NCBI GenBank assembly: GCA_030737835.1
Contig: JAUJYN010000018.1
Location: 1,860,001 to 1,924,000 of the forward strand
Length of the DNA: 64,000 nucleotides
Origin: Acorus gramineus
Lineage: Eukaryota; Streptophyta; Magnoliopsida; Acorales; Acoraceae
Direction of reading: 5' to 3'
Position 1 is the stretch's first letter, and every line of letters begins with the position of its first letter. Below, piece after piece: positions 34,578-46,700 of the stretch. Below the pieces are notes generated by a model, which was not told the origin of the DNA, did not search any database, and saw only the letters and a list, made by a program, of their open reading frames with translations. Made by a program: the position numbers and the translations under genes.

Positions 34578-34748
34578 TGCCTCATTAAAACCTTGCTTGG
34601 AAAACCCAATGGGAAAAAACCAAAGCGAAGGAAAAAGAGTACAATGTAACTTAATCGTATAATAGTGTATGCGTTTGACACTGCCTCATTAAAACCTTGC
34701 CAGGAAAACCCAATGGGACAAAACCTAGGCGAAGGAAAAAGAGTACAG
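34578..34748 (-). repeat. Duplicated copia 3' leader motif
   Basis: Two copies of a segment beginning GCCTCATTAAAACCTTGC (34579 and 34683) contain CCAATGGGA and GCGAAGGAAAAAGAGTACA. They lie about 104 bp apart, between RNase H and the 3' LTR. The reverse complement, TTTTAATGAGGC, recurs just before the 3' LTR in many plant copia elements. Confidence 0.75.
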
Positions 34749-34795
34749 TTCGCAAAATGTCATCAAAAATTACTCCCCCTCATAAGTACAAGATT

Positions 34796-35425
34796 TCAAG
34801 AATTTTGGTCGCAAACTCGTCGCATCCCGATTTCATACACCAGCTTCTTGAATGTTGATGTCGACAAAGCTTTAGTAAACAAATCTGCAAGATTGTCCTT
34901 TGACTGAATTTGTTGAACATCAATTTCATGTCTCTGCTGGAGCTCATGAGTGTAAAAGAATTTTGGAGAAATATGCTTTGTTCTATCACCCTTGATATAT
35001 CCCCCTTTGATTTGAGCAATGCATGCTGCATTGTCTTCATATATAGTTGTTGGAACATCTGTAATGAGAGATAGTCCGCATGCAGTACGAATATGATGAA
35101 CCAAAGACCTTATCCACACGCATTCCCGGCTTGCTTCGTGGAGTGCAAGAATCTCAGAGTGGTTAGAAGACGTGGCGACCAAAGTCTGTTTCGTAGATCG
35201 CCAAGAGATTGCTGTGCCACCGCAAGTGAATACATAACCTGTTTGTGAGCGAGCCTTGTGAGGATCTGAAAGATATCCTGAATCTGCATAACCCTTTAGT
35301 TGTGCACCATTATTGGAATCCTTTGCATAGAATAGACCCATGTCTGACGTTCCACGAAGATAACGAAAAATGTGCTTCACACCATTCCAATGCCTTCGAG
35401 TTGGTGCAGAGCTAAATCTGGCCAA
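34796..35425 (-). pseudogene. Copia RNase H domain
   Basis: A 209-residue frame starts with RHWNGVKHIFRYLRGT. It holds the copia RNase H landmarks GYADSGYLSDPHKARSQTGYV, the EDNAACIAQ block and the DRTKHI block, then a LADLFTKAL terminus. It overlaps the RT frame by about 50 nt in another frame, so RT and RNase H are separated by a frameshift. Confidence 0.9.
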
Positions 35426-37131
35426 TAAATTAACTGAAAATGCAATGTCAGGTCTAGTGCATTGGCCAAATATAATAAGGCACCAATTGCACTAAGATAT
35501 GGTACTTCAGGACCAAGAAGATTTTCAGTATCTTCTTTTGGACGAAAAGGGTCCTTCTTTGGGTCAAGTAACCTTACTACCATTGGAGTACTTAATGGAT
35601 GACATTTGTCCATATTAAAACGCTTCAGGATTTTTTCAACATATGTTGTTTGATGAACAAGTATCCCATTTGAACTTTGCTCAATTTGCAAGCCGAGACA
35701 ATATCTTGTTTTTCCAAGATCTTTCATTTCAAACTCCTTTTTCAGATATTCGGAAGCCTTTTCGAGCTCTTCAGGAGTCCCAATTAGATTAATATCATCA
35801 ACATATACTGCAATAATGGTAAATCCGAGTTCCGTTTTCTTAATAAATATACAGGGGCATATTGGATCATTGACATATCCTTCTTTTATTAAGTACTCAC
35901 TAAGACGGTTATACCACATTCGTCCAGATTGCTTTAACCCATACAAGGATCGTCTTAGCTTGATTGAGTACATGTTTCGTGGTTTTGCTTCAGGCAATTT
36001 TAGTCCTTCAGGAACTTTCATATAAATGTCGGTATCTAATTTTCCATATAAATATGCAGTAACCACATCCATTAGCTGCATGTCAAGTCCTTCTGAGACT
36101 ACAAGACTAATTAAATACCGAAATGTGATTGTGTCCATCACAGGAGAATATGTCTCTTCAAAATCTATCCCAGGTCTCTGCAGGAAACCCTGTGCCACAA
36201 GACGAGCTTTGTATCTAACAATCTCGTTTCTTTCATTTCGTTTTCTCGCAAACACCCATTTACATCCTACTGGTTTAACACCTTCAGGGGTTAGGACTAC
36301 TGGTCCAAATACTTGGTGTTTTGCAAGTGAATCCAATTCTGTTTGAATAGCAGCTTTCCATTGTGGCCAACAATTTTTTCGTCTGCATTCATCCACTGAA
36401 CGTGGTTCTAAATCATTATCTGAAATGATTTCTGTAGCTACTGCAAATGAGAATATATCATCAACAAGCACTTGCTTTCGATCCCACAATATTTGTGAAT
36501 TTGCATAATTTATGGAAATTTCTTCATTTCCATGTACTTGTTCTTCATGCACGGGCGTCACTTCAGGGACGTCAGTCTCTTCAGGGACTTGTGTCACTTC
36601 AGGGACTTCTTCCTCTGTAGGAGTTATTATTGTGGGTCTTTCAAGTGTTTCATACTCTTCTAGAGAATTATTCTTCATTGTTTTTCTCCTTCGGGGAGCT
36701 GAATCTTTTGAGCCTATAGGTCTTCCACGCTTCAGGCGTGTTTTTGTTGATTCATTAGCCGGCATATTAACAGTTTTTCCTATTGGAACATTAATTCGAG
36801 CTGGAGTATTAGCAGCTGGAATATGTGATTTCATCACTTTTGCTGCATCATTGAATGCATCTGGCAATTGATGCGCAATTCTTTGAAGATGGGTGATTCT
36901 TTGCACTTCAGTTTCACATTGATTAGTGCGAGGATCAAGATGAGACAAAGATGGAGTTTTCCATGTAAGTTCACGTCGTTCTTCTGGCGACGGATTTTCT
37001 CCCCCTAATGACGGGAATATTGTCTCATCAAAATGACAATCCGCAAATCGAGCGGTAAAAACATCCCCTGTCAATGGTTCAAGATATCTTATAATAGAAG
37101 GAGAATCTACTTTGAATGATAAATATGTCAT
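35377..37131 (-). pseudogene. Copia reverse transcriptase block
   Basis: A 584-residue frame opens with the segment that normally follows integrase (a PLTGDVFTARFADCHFDETIFP stretch), then a Pro/Glu-rich linker with repeated EVPEVT units. RT follows: WKAAIQTELDSL, then CKWVFARKRN..., then a KARLVAQG block. MDVVTAYLYG and SLYGLKQSGRMWYNRL come next. The catalytic YVDD lies near 35797-35808. The usual acidic residue of the VKTAFL-type motif is preserved as D in MDVVTAY. The frame is long but starts downstream of a missing integrase and ends in a frameshift before RNase H. Copy number and activity cannot be judged here. Confidence 0.92.
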
Positions 37132-37199
37132 CGATGATCATTTATTTGCGATTCCACATTTCTCTTATATGCATATAAAATATAGAGATCTTAATATTA

Positions 37200-37540
37200 T
37201 TAGGTACCTTTTCCTCTTCAAGAGTTTGTGTAGTCACTTCTGGAACTCGTTTCTCTTCATGGACATTATACTCTTCTAGAGTTTTAGAGAAAGTGGATCT
37301 ATTGTTCATAATCTCTTCTGGAACATTATGTATAACTTCTTCTGGAGCATTATTAGAGCATGATTTTACATTTGATCTCCACTTCTGGGGAGCTGAATTT
37401 TTGTTTTTGAACCTATAGGTCTATCACGCATCTGGCGTGCATTAGGAATTTGATTTTCACGTTGAGCGATACGTGAGTTTAGATAAGACAGAGTGGATGT
37501 ATTCCACGATAATTCTCGTTGTTCTTCAGGAACAGATCAT
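37200..37540 (-). pseudogene. Second partial copy of the pol linker segment
   Basis: Read on the minus strand, this resembles 36540-36990: the GAACAACGAGAATTATCGTGG-like start, the CGCCAGATGCG-like basic segment and the Glu-rich EEVIHN/PEEIMN linker. It is more diverged and frame-broken. It suggests that two copia copies recombined. Confidence 0.55.
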
Positions 37541-38380
37541 AAAACTTCTAGTTTATATGAGTAAATATGGATATTTATAATAACCTTTAGGAGAGAGCAT
37601 AAAGCTTTTCTAATGTATGCTTCTGGCATGAGACATTATTAATGCATAGATACTCCATAATTTTAAAATGGCATATGTTGAGATAGGTATCTTCAGTAGA
37701 CTTCTTCTGGATCTACATGAATACAATGCATCGTTGATACAAAATTTTGTATCTCTTGATAACATGATATCTGCCCTTCTGGAGCCTTGGTACCAAAAAT
37801 AATATTATCATTTGCATTAATTAATGTTAAACTCAAAAAATAAGATAAATATGAAAGTAAGAAAAATGGATTTTAGATAACAAAGAAAAATTATAATTAT
37901 AAAAATTATAAAAGTCTGATCGTACATCAGGTACGTGACCATATTTTTAAAGCACCAAATACATAACAATCATTTTTTTTTGTGTTAGGGGTTTGTTCTG
38001 CAACCCTTTTCCCTTCAATTATACTTTTGTTTAATACCAAATCACTTCTAGTGATTTGAGATATTTTACAAACTCTATGATTGTTGTGCTTTCTCAACTA
38101 TATAAATCATGATCTCATCATTCATGACCACAACTTCCATGGCGAACATAAAATAAAATACATTTACTTCGGGTAATGATGCTATGCCATTGAGTTGAGT
38201 TACATGATATTTTAAAAAAAATCGTTGTTCGGCAACGAGAATATATAAAATTAATGCTCTCAATATTGCTACAACTGGAGCATATTTGAGGCATAATGGC
38301 CGGTGGACCTTTGTCAATGAGGTATTAATCTTTAAATCCTCTTCATTATGATGATGATGGTGAAATCTAATCATAATTTA
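37541..38380. other. Copia internal region without recognised coding
   Basis: This AT-rich segment lies between the pol debris and the tandem repeats. The minus-strand frame at 38075-38374 shows no recognisable domain. Confidence 0.45.
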
Positions 38381-38850
38381 CATGTTCCTGCTGGGATACA
38401 TGGATCCTTTTTTTTTTATTATTTGGTCCTTCAAGGACCCGAAAAATATATCATATAACTTTTGTTTGGTCCTACAGGGACACGAACAATCATGATTTTT
38501 GTATAGTCCTTCAGGGATAGAACAAAATAAAATTTTACATGTTCCTGCTGGGATACATGGATCTTTTTTTATTATTATTTGGTCCTTCAAGGACCCGAAA
38601 AATATATCATATAACTTTTGTTTGGTCCTACAGGGACACGAACAATCATGATTTTTGTATAGTCCTTCAGGGATAGAACAAAATAAAATTTTACATGTTC
38701 CTGCTGGGATACATGGATCTTTTTTTATTTATTATTTGGTCCTTCAAGGACCCGAAAAATATATCATATAACTTTTGTTTGGTCCTACAGGGACACGAAC
38801 AATCATGGTTTTTGTATAGTCCTTCAGGGATAGAACAAAATAAAATTTTA
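38381..38850. repeat. Tandem array of a 156-157-bp unit (three copies)
   Basis: Units starting CATGTTCCTGCTGGGATACA at 38381, 38538 and 38694 are nearly identical. Each contains a ladder of smaller GGTCCTTCAAGGACC / GTCCTACAGGGACA / GTCCTTCAGGGATA motifs spaced about 40-45 bp. Similar motifs continue to about 39140 in degenerate form. Many of these small motifs are themselves inverted repeats. Confidence 0.9.
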
Positions 38851-39640
38851 CATGATCCTTCAAAGATTCATATAATCATAATTTTTGTACAATCCTTCAG
38901 GGATAAAATAAAATAAAATTTGTATGATCCTTCATGGATGCAATATAGTCATAGTCCTTCAGGGACATTTTTAATCATATCTTTTACATGATTCTTCAAG
39001 GATCCATGTAATAATTTTTATAGTCCTTCAGGGATAGAATAAAATTTGCATGGTCTTATTGGAACACATTATTCATAATTTCTACATGGTCCTTCAGGGA
39101 TCCATGTAATTACAATTTTTGTATGATCCTATAGGGACACATGACATTGTAACATTAAAATGAATTTCAAATCAAATATAAATATCAAATTAATTGATAT
39201 TTGTGAGAACTTCTGGTTCACATAGATGTATAATATTTAAATTTTAATAAAAGATGACAAACATGGAACAGTTACATGAAAAATGAATAATCAAATGATA
39301 GATGCCGCATACTGTTACATGGAAAAATTGCATACTAGTTTTCATAAATTAATCATATCATAACATATGTATGGAAAATTTTCATGGGGATTGCATGCAT
39401 GGAAAATAAAAGATAGATGTATGCAGTACATCAGATGAAAATAAAAGATAGATGTATACGGGTTCTACACATAATTTGCATACGGTTCCATGCATATTGA
39501 AAAAAATTAATCATATGTATGTAGTAGATGATTTACATAAAAATACATAACATCAAGGGGGGTATATTTTGATATAGATCATTAAGAACCCATCGATACA
39601 AACCTTTCTCTTTAACAAAGAGCTTCTCGTGCTGATAACG
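38851..39640. other. Copia 5' internal region
   Basis: AT-rich, with degenerate TCCTTCAGGGAT motifs to about 39140 and no gag. Immediately inside the 5' LTR, the minus strand reads CGTTATCAGCACGAGAAGC, which may be the primer-binding region. It matches only the TATCAG core of the usual initiator-tRNA site. Confidence 0.5.
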
Positions 39641-39921
39641 TGTTGTAAACTAAATAGAATATGATATATAAAAGTATATAAACAAAGCACACAAGCATAT
39701 AGAAGAGAAGTAGAGAGAGATTCTTATTCACTTTTGTTGGTTGAATACAAGAGAGAACCCCTCTATTTATAGGGTGCATAGAGGAATCCCAAAGGTGGAG
39801 AGTTACAAGTCTATAGAGGTGAGGGGGAGATAGTGGGGCACTAATGGGAGTGTTAATGGAGTAGAAGAGTGGGGGAGGTTATAGGTTAGAGAAGTGGTGG
39901 TTATCCACCATATTCACAACA
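39641..39921 (-). repeat. 5' LTR of the copia element (281 bp)
   Basis: It starts on the minus strand TGTTGTGAATATGGTGGATA and ends TAGTTTACAACA, as does the other LTR. The TATTTATAGAGG-type promoter segment is present. Confidence 0.92.
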
Positions 39922-40752
39922 GTTAAAGTATTTTCACACATTCTCATGTATGACTTTTTTTTACTCTAAATCATTTGTCATTAGGTGAATTTTGTTAGAT
40001 ATGTGTTAATATAATTTGAGTTTTTGATAATGAACTCTTTTAAATTTTTTTTTTTTTGCTTGGTAACTCCTTTAAGTGTTACTGCTTCTTTGAAAAATGG
40101 ATACGTGCCAATAACACCATAACATTATGTGAATAAGAATTTATAATACTATAATATTATCCGCTGTATTGGGGGCATAACACAAAGTTAAATTATATAC
40201 TGACATATACATTGAAAAATAATAAACATTGTAAGATAAGATATAAAAAGTATACAATATGATGTATAATAACAAAACTTCTAAAAAATTTAAATAAGGG
40301 TTAAAGACAAGTTAATGATCTATTTATATGAGGTGGATTAATCTTTTCTTATTTTACATGCAAAGGAACCTAAAACTATTTTCTATCTAAAATAAGTTCA
40401 GATGTTAACAGAAAATTAAATATAATTTAGTATTCTCCCTGAATTAATTCCCCTTTTTTAACTTAACAAACCTAAAACTATTTTTTAAATAATCAGATAT
40501 TATATTTACACGTGGCAAGCGGGGGCATCGAAATGGAAGTGATCCAAATGGCAATGTTGCTATTTCGATGAAATTGCGGTGGCATTGTTTCATAACCATT
40601 GTCGTCTCCGAAGACCAATCATCAGCTCAATCAACCTTCCGTTTTGTGTCCCATCTATTTGGGTCCCCGAAAAGACAATTAAGAAAAATAATACCATTTC
40701 GATTCCCTCCCAAAACCCTAGATTCCTCCATTTCAAGATCCAGGTCGTAACA
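39922..40752. other. Intergenic and 5' leader region of the PUX10-like gene
   Basis: AT-rich to about 40500, then of mixed composition. The reading frame of exon 1 remains open back to an ATG at 40579, so a longer N-terminus is formally possible. No distinct TATA box was assigned. Confidence 0.5.
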
Positions 40753-43700
40753 ATGGTGGACCTCGGCGTGAGTGGATACGATGACAAACTGGCGTCCTTT
40801 CAAGCCGTCACCGGCATCGATGACCTTGACCTCTGCCGGGACATCCTCTCCGCCCACAACTGGGACCTCGAGCTCGCCGTCTCCTCCTACAGCTCGACCA
40901 TCAGCCCCGACTCCGTCCCCGCCGCTTCGAATTCCGACTATTGGCAGGGCGTCGAGGATCCCCCCCCTCGAGACATCGACGGCGTACCTCAACCTCCCGG
41001 CCTCGTGTGGAAGATCGTCACTATCCCCGTATCCGTGATCTCCGGCGGCCTCGGTCTGATCGCAGGCACCATCAACCTGGGCCTCTGGATCGCCGGCGGC
41101 GTCATCTCCCACTCCTCCCGCCTCCTCGGCTTCGGCGCCCCCGCCGACGGCCGAGTTGACGCCCCATCTTCGTCCAGTGGCCGGCTGATCACGGTCTCGA
41201 GCGCAGTGACCGAGGCCGCAGCTTTCATCGGGGATTTTGAGAGAGAATTCGGGCGTGGGCCGGCGTTCGTGGCGGAGGGATTCATTGACGCGCTTCAGAG
41301 GTCAAAGAGAGAGTACAAGATGCTGTTTGTGTACCTGCACTCCCCGGAACACCCTGATACGCCGCAGTTCTGCTCGGGGAGCCTCTGCTCTGAGGCCGTG
41401 GCCGCGTTCTTGAACGAGAACTTTGTGGCTTGGGGCGGGAGCATACGATCCAGCGAGGGGTTCAAGATGAGCAACAGCTTCAAGGCCTCGAGGTTTCCTT
41501 TCTGTGCGGTTGTTATGGCTACCATGGCCGCGAATGATAGAGTCGCCCTCGTCCAACAGGTATATCTCACATCCTGAATCTTTGTTTTTTTTTTTTTTTT
41601 GGTGATTTAGGGATTTTTTGTGTCGGAATCAGGAAGGTATGCAGGAGAGGCCAAATTATATAGATTATGAGGGGGGGAGAACATAGGTTTGAGAGAGAGG
41701 GAGGTGGGCAAAAATACGATTGGTGTGAAAGAAAATGGGAAATAAACATGGAATAATTCGCTTCTGGAGAGATTGTGGTTTCTTCGATTTGGTTAAAACT
41801 TCTGGTCAGATTGTGGCTCTCTCTCTCTCTCTCTCTCTTGGGGGGGGGGGGGGGTATACTTGTCCATGCAATGCGATTAGTGTCAAGTGAAGCACTCTTT
41901 ACTACTGGAGATTATGGCCATATTGGCAGATTGTTGTATACTTGTATGGCCATGTTAGAGAGATGATTTTTACTACTGGATTCCAACACCAAAGCCCACT
42001 TCCCCATGAGTGCTCCGTTCATATTTCAGAGGTCTATAACTCCCATTTCGCTCTCTTTTTTCTCACTATAAATGAGCTCCCGTATTGCTAAGTAAACAGA
42101 TCTTCCATTTTCTTTGGACCTGGCCCAAAGAAATTTTCTTTGGAACTTCCCTTTTGTCAAGAATACTAAGAGGCACTTTGGACATGGAAAAGAAGAACAA
42201 GGAAAGATTTGTAAGCACTGCCTTCATATGGCTGAGCTTCCCCCATGAGCTTAGAAGCTTGCATTTACAAGATTCAAGCCTCTTTTCAAACCGCTTGATG
42301 AGGACCTCCCAATGCCCCTTCCTTGGGCCTCTGGTGTGGAGAGGAAATCCCAAGTACTTGATGGGGAAAGAGGATGCCAAACAACCCAATCTACTTGCCC
42401 AGTTTGTTATCTATGCCAATCAAGCTACTTTGTGCAGATTAACCTTGAGCCCTGAGACTATCTTGAAGCATTTAAGAACGAATGTATATGCTTCCAAATT
42501 ATCATCCCCATCATCATAAAATAGAACGATATCATTTGCATATTGAAAATGAGTGATTCGAGATCCGCCACCCACCGCCTTCAACACCCTAATTCGCCTG
42601 TGCTTCTTACATCTTAGAAGCATTCTACTTAGCACATTTGCTATGAGGGTGAAGAGAAAGGGCGAAGGATAATCTCCTTGTCGAAGACCTCTACCCATAT
42701 TGGAATAGTCCTCTGCTTTCGCATTAGTAAGAATGGACAACTGAACAGAGCCAACACATTCTTTTATCGGAGACCTCCATTGTTCGGAAAGCCAGAATCC
42801 TCCAAGAACCTCCAAAGGAAATCCCATTTCACCAAATCATAATTCCAATTTCCATAATGAACCTTTCCTTTTTTTATTTTTTTCTTTATGTGCCCCCATA
42901 ACACATTTTCGAGCCATAAGAAAATCTTCAAGGAGCATTCTTCCACGAATAAAAGGCGATTGGCTCTCTTCCACAAGAAGGCCAACCACTTTGCTAAGGT
43001 GTCATGCAAGGACTTAGGTGATAATCTTATAAGCCCCATTGAGAAGATTTTAGCAGCTTGCTCTGAACATCAACCACATTCAGTGAAATTGCTCTTGTTT
43101 TTCCTTGTCTCTGTCGGACATATTATACTAAAAAACATTGAATAACCATGATGAAAAACCTTTTGTTTTACAAGGTCATAAAAACAACTTTTGTAGTTTC
43201 AAATTTGAGCTTGATTTTAAAAACACGCAGACGGATTTTGAGACGTCCAAACATTTTAAGGGACACTAAAATCTTTTGTAAAAAATTCAAGAAAATCGTT
43301 TGGCTTTTCTTAAAAACCCAAAGCGTCTAGACAAAATTTCAACATTTAGACAAATTTTCAATCTGCTTGGACTTCTTGAAAAATTTGTCAAAAAAATTAT
43401 TTGTTGATATTTATATTAAGTTCCAAAAGCAAAACCTGATTAGTAACTTTTGTCTCAAAAATCCATCTAGACATTTAAAAAAAATGCTTGGTGATATTTT
43501 ATACATCCTACTCTTGATGTTTTATAGGCTATCTAGATTGTTTTTTATATTTTTTTCTCCAATAATTGTTGGAAAATCAAACATTAGGTGGTGGGTGTGT
43601 TCCGGGTGTGTTCCACACATTGGGTGTGTGGACCAAATGAGGATAGTAATAGAGGTCAGCAATGGGAGGAAAGTCAAATCAACTCAGAATGGGGTCTACC

Positions 43701-46700
43701 TTGGTGTGCGGTTGGCGATTTTAACACTGCTAGATATGTGGAGGATAGGATTCATAATGGGAGTATCACTATCACGATGGGGGAGTTCTCGGAGTCGATT
43801 GCAAATCAATGACTGATTGGTTTTGACATTTTTGAATTTCTGGATAAATACAGCAATGTTCTTCACCTCTTTCACTAGATTCACTTTTTAGATTCTTAAA
43901 TTTGTTTAAATCTATTATTGGGGTAGTTTTTTGGGCTTAGGTGGGGCTGATTCATGAGTTTGAATTGATCGGGTAAGTTCAACTTCCTTTATTAACTTTT
44001 TCGCTTTCCTTAACAATATTGGTCTTATAGAGTCTATATCTTTCACGAATGGATTTACTAATTTTCTTACATCTCTATATTCTGGGATTTTCTCTGCTAG
44101 ATTCTAGCATTAAACCCCAAGCGTCTATACAAATTTTTTTCTCAATTTGCTTGAACTTCATAAAAAAATTCCCAAAATATTATTTGTTGATTTTTCATTA
44201 GATACCAAAAGTCTTGGATATTTTTAAAATCACTCAAGAATCCAGTTAGTAATTTGTGACTCACAAATCTGTGCGGTCCATTTTGGAAAATGGTCGGAAG
44301 ACCTAATTTGATATTTTTCGTTAACCCATATTGTCGGGATAATTATACAGGTTGACCAGACAATTTTTCTAGAAAATCTTTCTCAAGTAATGGTTTCAAC
44401 CTCTTTATCAAATAATTCTTTTAAATATACTTCTAAGTGTTGAACCTTTTTTTTGTGATGAGGAACCCTGACATTAGTTGGGAAATCACCGGATGTGCAA
44501 AATCACCCATAAACCGTGTGCATCGAGTGAGGTCGGGGGGATTTCAACTCAAGACATATGGGGAGCAAACCCATGGCTCTAGGAAGAGCCAACCCCGTGT
44601 GGGTTGTAAGCAAAATTGAGAAAATATTGAAACATTTTCAATGAAATACTTGCAATCTATTGATGTGAGTTGATTCAAGAAGTTTTGTAGTTCTTCAGTG
44701 GCACTTCATTTTGAATCTGTAACACCCAATAGTTTCAACATACTTTCATCATATACATGTGGCTCATTATTTGACATAGAATACACCTACACATATACAT
44801 TGACCCTTTTTTTTTTATAGATAAAGGTAGACTAGCTACTATGATTCACTAAAAATCCACAAACAAATTGATTATTACATGTAAGGATAAAGCGAAAAGA
44901 GAAAAAAAAGTGCTCTCTTCTGGGGAGTAGTAGAGAGAACTACCTCAACAAGCCCACTCAACTACCCTCAATGCCTCGGCAATGTACCTCCCCCACTCCA
45001 AGATGAAGTTTTGTGTTCTCTCCCAAATGTCCTCAACCATCGCTGTAGCTCCTCTAAAGATTACGTGGTTTCTTACCCACCATATATCCCACACCATTGT
45101 TGGGACCAGAGATTGTGAAGTCTTTGGCTTCTTGCTCCAAATCCCCTTAGGTTTGAGTCTCCTCCCCTCATATCAAAGGTCCCCCATGATGATTGGATTA
45201 CCATTAAAATTTGTTGCTTCTCGCAACCTCCGCCATGTCTCCTTTGCCACCATCCACATAACAAATGTTCCGTAGTCTCAGTCTCCCCGCTACACAATGA
45301 TGACTATTTATTTTTGGATATTTTATGAATGGATGAGAAACTGTTTTTTTATGATATGAGAATAGGAGTACATCCCATGCTACAGAATGCGTGGGATTCA
45401 TGGTTCTGAAATTGTGTCATAATATTGTTACCATGCTTGGTTCCGAAGATAGAATGCTAATATGGAATTTCTGGAGCTCATTTAATGACGTGGCATGGAT
45501 CAGGTTTTAGTTGAAAATTAGAATACCATAGTTGAAAATGTGTATTATTAGTTGTTCATTTACATGTAAATTCCGTTGCTCGTTTTCTTCTCTATGTTGA
45601 TTCGTGCAGGTCGGACTTCTCAGCGCTTTGATAATGCAATGAAATATATGGTTAAATTTCCAAGTTGGTTAAGATATGTTTAAGCATTGATATTTGTTAG
45701 ATAATACCGATTAAAACTTATAAAATGTAGGATTGTTGTTTTGGATATGGCTGTATATAAGGTTATGTATTTTTGGTGGATGTTCAATGTCTGAGGCAGC
45801 TCAAAATGGAGTTTTAGACTTAAATTCTTGGTTCAGTTTGATCAGATAGCTGTATCTGTAGAACTTTTTTTTCTAAAGCAGTTTCATGAATGGGAGGGGA
45901 GGATGATATTTGTTTCAGAGAGAGAAGCTTTCATGTGTTAGAACATTTTGTTTTGCTATTTGTTGCTGTTGCATGAATTAATGCTGTTGATGTGTAGAGC
46001 TTACTCTGTTGCAAGGTTATGTTGCATCTGGTAGCGACTTAGTTTTGGCTGCCTTTTGCTGCCATTTATTTGTTGTGTTTTAGAAGCTGTTTTATCCTCA
46101 CAAGCAGGTTAAAGTAATTGAATACCTTGTCAAAAGTTCTATTATTTCAGTTTTCCCCAAACATTTTTCCCCCACACGTTAGAGGAACATATTGAACAAA
46201 ATGTTGTGGTAGTATGTCATGTCTTCTGGAACACAATTTCAGTTTTCCCTCACACGTGATAACCGGATTTGAGGAAAAGCTTTGAAAAAAAGGCCTCACC
46301 AAATCCTAAAGATGTGAGAAGATGTTAAACACAATCCTTGGTTCAGTTCAAGATGTTCATGCTCATTTCCAGTTTGATTGCTTGTCTATAGAACTGTATG
46401 TGTCCTGACAATATTTCAAGTTATCTTGATCCTTTATGGTTTTATGTTGATTGACAGATTGAGGGACCAAAGTCGCCTGAAGAGATGCTCTCAATACTTC
46501 AACAAGTGGTTGAGCAGACTGCTCCTGTTCTTGTCACCGCCAGGGTTGAAGCAGAAGAGAGAATGTACAACTTGCGCCTCAGAGAGGAGCAAGATGCTGC
46601 ATATCGAGATGCACTTGAAACAGATCAAGTATGTAAATTTATCATAAGCTTGCCTTTTTTCTCTCTCTGGTTTTGCATGTTCCATCAGCTGCACGTGTTG

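Larger units (their letters stand above)
34239..39921 (-). mobile_element. Copia retrotransposon, internally deleted and chimeric
   Basis: Two short LTRs (34239-34544 and 39641-39921) with TGTTGT...ACAACA ends enclose 5.1 kb. The minus orientation is set by RT/RNase H and by a purine-rich AAGGGGGAG next to the 34544 LTR end. No gag, protease or integrase is visible between the pol block and the 5' LTR. Instead there are a partial repeat of the pol N-terminal segment (37200-37540) and 156-bp tandem repeats. The 5-bp flanks (ATTTT and GTTAA) do not match, so ectopic recombination between elements is likely. Confidence 0.88.

Noticed and set aside
38381-38850. CRISPR-like or centromeric satellite array
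   Set aside because: There are only three 156-bp units, lying inside a copia element, with no spacers and no extended array.
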